Assembly (NCBI GenBank): GCA_963816925.1
Contig: CAWFMY010000027.1
Span: 186,001 to 250,000, forward strand
Length of the DNA stretch: 64,000 nucleotides
Direction: 5' to 3'
DNA from: CAIWHR01 sp963816925
GTDB lineage: Bacteria > Pseudomonadota > Gammaproteobacteria > Burkholderiales > Casimicrobiaceae
Shown: positions 58,491-64,000 of the stretch, piece after piece
How the letters are laid out: every line of letters starts with the position of its first letter
Numbering within the stretch: position 1 is the stretch's first letter
The notes under the pieces: generated by a model
What the model saw: the letters and a program-made list of their open reading frames with translations, nothing else
Databases searched by the model: none
Told to the model about the DNA's origin: nothing
Program-made: the position numbers and the translations under genes

Positions 58491-58883
58491 CTAGAACTGA
58501 TGATTGAACGAATCCGGTGCGGGTCCCGGCGGGCAGCGATCGGCCCAATAGGTCGACGCGTCCGCGTCGTAGCGCCGGTGCAGCGAATCGCGTCCGAAGA
58601 CGCGCATCGCCAGCGCGACGGGGACGAATATCAGCAGGAAGATCGCGCCCAGCACGATCGGACTCACTATGGCGTTGAGCGCCAATCCCAGCTTGAACCA
58701 TGCGCGGTTGGGCCAGGCGAGCCAGCGCGGGACGAGGAGTGCCGCGATCAGCGCGAACGCGGCAAGGGCGAGCAGCGTCGCGGCAAGCGCCGGCCGGCCG
58801 CCGCGCCACGACCACGCGGCAAACGCGCCCAGCACCACGGCGAAGAAGAGCCCGAACTTGCGTTCGGAGGGTAGCGGGACCAT
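58491..58883 (-). CDS. SxtJ-like membrane protein
   Basis: A 130-residue protein with about three hydrophobic segments (FGLFFAVVLGAFAAW; LAATLLALAAFALIAALLVP; LGAIFLLIFVPVALAMRVFG). It resembles SxtJ of the saxitoxin cluster and homologues beside NodU-type carbamoyltransferases. I chose the ATG at 58883, which has AAGGAAG upstream, over a GTG at 58904. Eight bases separate it from the DUF5989-like gene. Confidence 0.75.
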   Translation of the reverse strand: MVPLPSERKFGLFFAVVLGAFAAWSWRGGRPALAATLLALAAFALIAALLVPRWLAWPNRAWFKLGLALNAIVSPIVLGAIFLLIFVPVALAMRVFGRDSLHRRYDADASTYWADRCPPGPAPDSFNHQF

Positions 58884-58923
58884 TTCTTCCTTAACGGCAG
58901 CCACGAAAATTCAGTAGGAAGAA

Positions 58924-58929
58924 ATTATA
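58924..58929 (-). promoter_or_regulatory. TATAAT -10 element for the SxtJ/carbamoyltransferase operon
   Basis: On the minus strand a perfect TATAAT lies 41 bp upstream of the SxtJ-like start, next to the end of the preceding gene. No clear -35 is visible. Confidence 0.4.
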
Positions 58930-58943
58930 CCGTTGGGAGACCT

Positions 58944-60515
58944 TCACGCCCGCCCACCCGAGCCCGCGCCGATTCCGCGCGTCAGCAGGAATCCGCACCG
59001 CCGTCCGTCGCGATAGTCCTCGCACTCGTACCACGTCGAGAACGCGGGTTCGAGCGCGCGCGCGTCGTAACCCTGGTCGGCGGCGAGTGCCGCGACCGCG
59101 GCGCGCGTTGGCCAAAACGTGAAGCCCGAGGCGACCGCGTTGCGTGGATCGACGTTCGACTCACTATGCAACTCGAATGAAGCCTCCGGGAGCTGCGACA
59201 GCGCGGTATCGACCAGAACATGCCGGGCACCCGTCGAGGCAATGCGCGCGAAGAGCTCCACCGGCCGATTGACGTGGTAGAGCAAACCAAGGCACAGCAC
59301 CACGTCGAAACGGCCCCACGCTCCCCAGTCGGAGGTCATGAGGTCGGCTTCGATGAAGCGATAGCGCGCGGCATCGATGCATTCGACTTCGAACACCAGC
59401 GCCGCCTGCTCGAGATGCATCTTGCGCGCCTCCACGCCGAGCACGAAATCGGCGCCCCGGCGCAGCGCGGCCAGCGACCAGAACCCGGCGTTGCATGCAA
59501 GATCGAGCACGCGAAGGCCAGCGAGCGAGCCGCCGCATTGCGCGACCAGCGGATCGAGCAGATAGGAAAGGCGCTGCGCGTGGCGGTGAACGCGCGTGAC
59601 GTCTGGCGTGGCGGTCGAATGGCCGCGCAGGTCGAACGCATAGTGCCATCGTGGAAACGACGCGATGCGCGCGGCGAGCTCCGAATCGATGATGGGGGAT
59701 GCCTTTTGTGCGGCCGCTTCGGGCGCGATAACCGGCGCTTCCAGCGCGGGCATCGCCGGGCTCGACACCAGGTTTCCCGGTCCAGGCTTCACCCTCAAAA
59801 CGGCGATCGATTGTCCAAGGCAAACCAGATCTTCGGCGACACGTCCGTCGTCATAGCGGATGGGATGGGGAATCGGAATGTGCGGCTCGAGGCTTTCGCG
59901 GACAAGCTCGACCTCGAGGCCGAGCCTCTCGGCCCACAGGGCGATCGCATCGCGCGAAATGAACACGTTGAGCGGCTGCGTCGAATCGCCCACGTGGTTG
60001 ATGCTGTCCTCGAACAGGATCCAGTGATGCGGCATCGCGAATTCGATAAAAGTGAATACAATCCTGCCTCCGGGCTTCAGCACGCGCTTCGCCTCGGCGA
60101 GATAGAGGTAGGATTGCTCGTGCAACAAGTGGGTCAGCACCGAGAAGAAGCACACCATGTCCGCTTCGCTGTCGCCTGCAGGGATCGTGAACCCGGTGGC
60201 CGGCTCGAAGCGCCAGTCGGGCCGATCGACAAGCCTGGCCGCGTACTCGACGAGCTCCGGGACGATGTCGATGCCGAGGTAGCGCCCAGTCAGGTACTGC
60301 GAGAGCGGCATCGCGAGCCGTCCGGATCCGCATCCCACGTCGATGAGAAAATGCTCGGGTCGGAGGCCTTGCTGAATGAGGAGCTCGCGCTCGACGATTC
60401 CGTTGGCTTCGAAGTCGCCTCCGATCGCCGCCCGCATCGCGACGTCGTATGGAAACTCCTTCTTCAACTGCATGACACGATCCGCATACGATTCGCGGGG
60501 ATCGAGCTTGCTCAT
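58944..60515 (-). CDS. Protein with two tandem SAM-dependent methyltransferase domains
   Basis: A 523-residue cytoplasmic protein. Domain 1 (residues ~20-240) carries LIDVGCGSGRLAMPLSQYLT and FFSVLTHLLHEQSYLYLAEA. Domain 2 (~280-515) carries RVLDLACNAGFWSLAALRRG, VEARKMHLEQ and LCLGLLYHVNRPVELFARI. The start at 60515 is chosen for its Shine-Dalgarno (AGGAAG). Both domains keep AdoMet-binding motifs, so the protein could make two methylations on a glycan. A divergent intergenic segment with overlapping -10-like TATGAT/TATCAT (60577-60583) separates it from asnB. Confidence 0.8.
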   Translation of the reverse strand: MSKLDPRESYADRVMQLKKEFPYDVAMRAAIGGDFEANGIVERELLIQQGLRPEHFLIDVGCGSGRLAMPLSQYLTGRYLGIDIVPELVEYAARLVDRPDWRFEPATGFTIPAGDSEADMVCFFSVLTHLLHEQSYLYLAEAKRVLKPGGRIVFTFIEFAMPHHWILFEDSINHVGDSTQPLNVFISRDAIALWAERLGLEVELVRESLEPHIPIPHPIRYDDGRVAEDLVCLGQSIAVLRVKPGPGNLVSSPAMPALEAPVIAPEAAAQKASPIIDSELAARIASFPRWHYAFDLRGHSTATPDVTRVHRHAQRLSYLLDPLVAQCGGSLAGLRVLDLACNAGFWSLAALRRGADFVLGVEARKMHLEQAALVFEVECIDAARYRFIEADLMTSDWGAWGRFDVVLCLGLLYHVNRPVELFARIASTGARHVLVDTALSQLPEASFELHSESNVDPRNAVASGFTFWPTRAAVAALAADQGYDARALEPAFSTWYECEDYRDGRRCGFLLTRGIGAGSGGRA

Positions 60516-60618
60516 GAGATGTCTTCCTGCAGCACGGCGGTCGAAATTCGACGAAAGCGGGCTCCTTCGCAAAGGTTATCATAGTCATTCGCCAATCCGA
60601 ACCGGGATCCATTCCGAA

Positions 60619-62455
60619 ATGTGCGGCATCGCCGGCATCATCGATTCGACGCAGGCAACACCGCCGGGCGTGCTGCGTGAAATGCTCGCGGCCATCCGGC
60701 ATCGCGGGCCGGATGGCGAGGGAACGCACGTCGAACCCGGCGTCGCGATCGGCATGCGCAGGCTCGCCGTCATCGATCTCGCGACCGGGAACCAGCCGCT
60801 GCGTGCGCGTGGCGGGCAGGTGCTGGTGTTCCAGAACGGCGAGATCTACAACTATCGCGCGCTGCGCACCGAGCTCGAACGCGCGGGCCGTAGCGTTCGC
60901 CACCGCGAGCGACACCGAGATCCTCGCGCAGGGTTACGACCACTGGGGCATCGACGGGCTGCTGGCGCGCATCGACGGCATGTATGCATTCGCGATCCTC
61001 GACCGCGAGCGCGCGACGGCTGCACCTCGCGCGCGACCGCTTCGGCGAGAAGCCGCTGTTCTACGCCGCGAGGGACGGCCGCTTCGCCTACAGCTCGGAC
61101 CTCGGGACCCTCGCGGCGCTGCCATGGGTCGGCGCCGAAATCGATCCGCTGTCGATGCGGCGCTACCTCGCGCTGCACTATGTGCCGGGCGAGGCGACGA
61201 TCTACCGGCACGTGCGACGCGCGCTGCCCGGCGAGCGCCTCGAGATCGCGCTCGACGCACCGTCGCCGAAACGCGTCCGTTACTACGTGCCGACGCTCGG
61301 CGCCGCCACCCCGCTCGCCGACGATGCGCTCGCGCCCTCGTCGAGCACGCGGTGGCGTCGAGGCTCGTCGCCGACGTGCCGGTCGGCGTGTTCCTGTCGG
61401 GCGGTCTCGACAGCTCGATCGTCGCCGCCGATCGCCGCGCGGCACCTGCCCGGCGTGCTGACGTTCTCGATGGGCTTCGCGTCCGCCGAACACGACGAGA
61501 GCGAGTATCGCGCGCGAGCTCGCGACGGCGATCGCGCAGCCGTCATCATCATTTCCGCTTCGACGAGTCGAGCTTCGCCACGCTGTTGCCCGACGTCGCC
61601 GCGGCGCTCGACGAACCGGTCGGCGACCAGGCGCTGCTGCCCGTCTACTGGCTCGCGCGCGAAGCGCGACAGCATGCGACCGTCGTGCTGTCCGGAGAAG
61701 GCGCCGACGAGGTGTTCGCGGGCTACGGCTACTACGCGCCGTTCGCGCCGAATGCCGGGATCGTCGCCAACGTGAAGCGCGCGCTCGGCGCGGACGATCC
61801 GACGACGGTCGCCCATTTCATCGACAATACGCCGCCGGTGACACCGTCGGGATTTCCGCTGCTGACCGACGCGGCGGGCCGCGCGCGGCTCGTGCCCGGC
61901 GCAGCGCCGGACGTCGACGCGTGGGAGTCGACGCTCCTGCGCTGGCTCGCCGGCGCGCACGACCCGTTGCAGCGCGCGACCGCCGCAGACCTCGCGACGT
62001 GGCTCCCCGACGACCTTCTCGTCAAATATGACCGGATGGCCATGGCGGTGAGCCTCGAAGGCCGCGCGCCGTTCCTGCAGCCCGATCTGGTCGCCGCGGC
62101 GCTCGCGCTGCCGCCCGCCGAGCGGATGAGCGGCGGCCAGAGCAAGGTTGCCTTGCGAAGGATTGCGCAGCGCTGGCTGCCGGAACGGATTCACGCGCGG
62201 CGCAAGCAGGGGTTCGTGCTGCCGATGCGCGCCTGGATCCGCGACTGGCTGCACGCGCGTGGCGGGCCCGCGGCCTACTTCGCGGCGCACGCGATTCCCG
62301 GCGTCGACACCGCCGAACTCGTCGCCGTCGTCGACGCGGACCTCGCCGCGGGCGTTCAGCGCGAGCGCCTGCTGTTCGCGCTGATCATGCTCGTCGAGTG
62401 GCACGCGGCGGCGTCGAAACGCGTCGCTGCGCTCGCCGCGCGCTACGCCGTCTAG
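60619..62455 (+). CDS. asnB: Asparagine synthase (glutamine-hydrolysing), at least five frame breaks
   Basis: Starts MCGIAGIIDS, so Cys2 is the glutaminase nucleophile, followed by AIRHRGPDGEG and VFQNGEIYNYRAL. The synthetase half shows PVGVFLSGGLDSS (PP-loop) and VVLSGEGADEVFAGYGYY. The frame breaks near 60894, 61015, 61335, 61428 and 61515; joining the frames rebuilds a continuous AsnB of about 610 residues. In a polysaccharide locus it may amidate a uronic acid or another glycan acid rather than make free asparagine. The density of breaks is the highest in the window. Confidence 0.8.
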
Positions 62456-63277
62456 ACGACGTCGGCAAATCCCTTGCGCGTCTTCTGGAACCACCAGTAG
62501 CCCGCACACGCGACGGCGACGGCGACGATCGCAGTAAATCGCCAGCGCGCCCCACTCCGGCCAGCGGCCCTCGATCAGCGCGCCGCGCGTTTCCTCGAGC
62601 GGCAGCGTCAACGGATTGAGCCAGAGCCACGTACGGTACGGCTGCGGCAACGCGCTCGCGGGATAGAGCACGGGCGACAGAAACATGAGCAGCATCGTCA
62701 CGAGCCCCATGATTTGCGAGATGTCGCGCAGGTAGACGCCGAGCGCGGCGAGGATCCAGGTCACGCCGAGAATCAGCAACACGTACGGCAGCAGGATCAG
62801 CGGCAGCGCGAGGGCGGTCACCGGAAGCCCGCCGTGGACGATGACGAGCGCGGCCACCAGCACGACGAAGGCGATCAGTGCGTGGAAGAGCGCGACGGCC
62901 ACCGCCACGAGCGGCAGCAGCTCGAGCGGAAACACGACCTTCTTCACGTAATTGGGCACCGCGGTCACGAGCCCCGGCGCGCGCGTCACCGCCTCCGCCA
63001 TCAGGCCGTGCAGCAGGATGCCGGGGAAGAGCAGCAGCGCGTATTCGCCGTGCCCGACGGCGCCGCTGCCCCAGCGCGACTGGAAGATCGTGCCGAAAAC
63101 GAACGTGAACGCCCCGAGCAGCAGCAGCGGCGACGCGAGCGACCACAACAATCCGAGGACCGATCCCCGGTAACGGCCGGCGATGTCGCCGCGCACGAGT
63201 TCGAAGACGAGCTCGCGCTGCACCGCGACCGTGCGCACGAGCGAGAGAGGATTCGCGGGAAAGCGGGCGGCAGCCAT
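62452..63277 (-). CDS. ABC-2 type polysaccharide export permease, one frame break
   Basis: About 274 residues with six membrane helices. The N-terminal LVRGDIAGRYRGSVLGLLWS and the YLRDISQIMGLVTMLLMFLS segment are typical of Wzm/TagG/KpsM permeases for O-antigen or capsule export. An extra base near 62537 diverts the frame; repaired, the protein ends WWFQKTRKGFADVV with a stop at 62452, overlapping the asnB stop tail-to-tail at a TCTAGA. Its partner ATPase is encoded divergently at 63348. Confidence 0.85.
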
Positions 63278-63347
63278 GCTGCGCGATTATAGCCGTCGCG
63301 CTGCCCGAAATGACGCGAGCATATGCGCCACGGTATAGTGGGAGGTT

Positions 63348-64000
63348 ATGCACGCCGCCGTCCAACCCGCGCCGCCGGCACCCACCGGCGCACCCGAGTC
63401 CGTCATCTCCGTTCGCGGACTGGGCAAGCGCTACGAGATCTATGCGCAGCCGCGCGACCGGCTGCTCCAGTCGCTGTTCCGCGGCCGTCGCCAGTTCTTC
63501 CAGGAGTTCTGGGCGCTCACCGACGTCTCGTTCGAGGTTGCGCGCGGAGAAACGGTGGGCATCATCGGCCGCAACGGCTCGGGCAAGTCGACGCTGCTGC
63601 AGCTGATCGCGGGCACGCTGACGGCGACCACGGGCACGGCGCAGGTCCGCGGCCGCGTCGCCGCGCTGCTCGAGCTCGGCAGCGGCTTCAATCCGGAATT
63701 TTCGGGCCGCGAGAACGTCTTCCTGAATGGCGCGATCCTCGGCCTCGCGCGAAGCGAGATCGAGGCAAGGCTGCCGGGAATCGTCGCGTTCTCGGGACTC
63801 GAGGAATTCATCGACCGGCCCGTCAAGACCTATTCGAGCGGGATGCTGATGCGCCTCGCGTTCTCGGTCGCCGTCAACGTCGAGCCTGACGTTCTGATCG
63901 TCGACGAGGCGCTCGCCGTCGGCGACACGGCATTCCAGCTCAAATGCGTCGAGCGCCTCGAGCGACTGACGCAAAGCGGCGTGACGCTGCTGTTCGTCTC
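63348..64000 (+). CDS. ABC transporter ATP-binding protein, polysaccharide export (Wzt-like), partial
   Basis: The first 217 residues are visible before the window ends. Walker A is GRNGSGKST, the signature motif is YSSGM in the KTYSSGMLMRLAFS stretch, and Walker B is VLIVDEALAVGD. The segment between the start and Walker A (FEEV-type loop region, FFQEFWALTDVSFEVARGET) is that of Wzt/TagH-type exporters. The ATG at 63348 has GGGAGG directly upstream and a TATAGT -10-like element before it. It pairs with the divergent permease gene to export the glycan made by the neighbouring enzymes. Confidence 0.88.
   Translation, partial: MHAAVQPAPPAPTGAPESVISVRGLGKRYEIYAQPRDRLLQSLFRGRRQFFQEFWALTDVSFEVARGETVGIIGRNGSGKSTLLQLIAGTLTATTGTAQVRGRVAALLELGSGFNPEFSGRENVFLNGAILGLARSEIEARLPGIVAFSGLEEFIDRPVKTYSSGMLMRLAFSVAVNVEPDVLIVDEALAVGDTAFQLKCVERLERLTQSGVTLLFV

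Overview
The window is high-GC, densely packed DNA from a Gram-negative proteobacterium. Betaproteobacteria is my best guess, from the SD usage, the RatA and malic-enzyme types and a REP-like element between nuoE and nuoF; I cannot prove it. The genes describe an anaerobic or facultative respirer that moves electrons between the quinone pool and the cell exterior. No rRNA, tRNA, CRISPR array, transposase or integrase was recognised.

Layout. 1-3006 (minus): an inner-membrane quinone/cytochrome module (11-heme cytochrome, cytochrome b, start of a NapC-like cytochrome) and a small monoheme cytochrome c. 3316-4357 (plus): a RatA-like protein and a stand-alone cyclic-nucleotide-binding protein. 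4351-6361 (minus): a membrane HdrD/EMO-type FeS oxidoreductase. 6445-14381 (minus): two tandem copies of an extracellular-electron-transfer module, each a decaheme MtrA/DmsE-type cytochrome followed by an MtrB/PioB-type barrel fused to an OmpA domain; the second barrel gene is broken. 14868-21163 (minus): a DHOD-like protein, one-chain pyruvate:ferredoxin/flavodoxin oxidoreductase and a GltD-like flavoprotein. 21449-34737 (plus): a full nuoA-N operon with an unusually short NuoG. 34771-38324 (minus): a second cyclic-nucleotide-binding protein, malic enzyme and an orphan PorA. 38465-42008 (plus): Wolinella-type frdCAB. 42021-42782 (minus): an FNR-family regulator without the N-terminal Fe-S cysteines.

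43000-47330 (minus) is the most unusual locus. It holds a PqqD-like peptide-binding protein, three related radical SAM proteins, a UbiA-family prenyltransferase and a 51-residue peptide whose end resembles PqqA. I read it as a candidate RiPP-derived cofactor or redox-peptide pathway. 47498-64000 is a surface-polysaccharide region: methyltransferases, a methyltransferase-glycosyltransferase fusion, an acyltransferase, an SGNH-like protein, a carbamoyltransferase/DUF5989/SxtJ cassette, asparagine synthase and an ABC-2 exporter.

Regulation. Seven palindromes close to the FNR consensus TTGAT-N4-ATCAA lie upstream of the cytochrome, mtrA, ratA, nuo and frd genes, so one oxygen- or redox-linked regulon probably covers most of the respiratory genes. 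Sequence quality. About 25 single-base frame breaks, mostly an extra C or G, split about a dozen otherwise well-conserved genes (nuoF, nuoL, nifJ, maeA, porA, asnB and others). Most look like sequencing or assembly error rather than decay, so the 'broken' genes are annotated over their full span.
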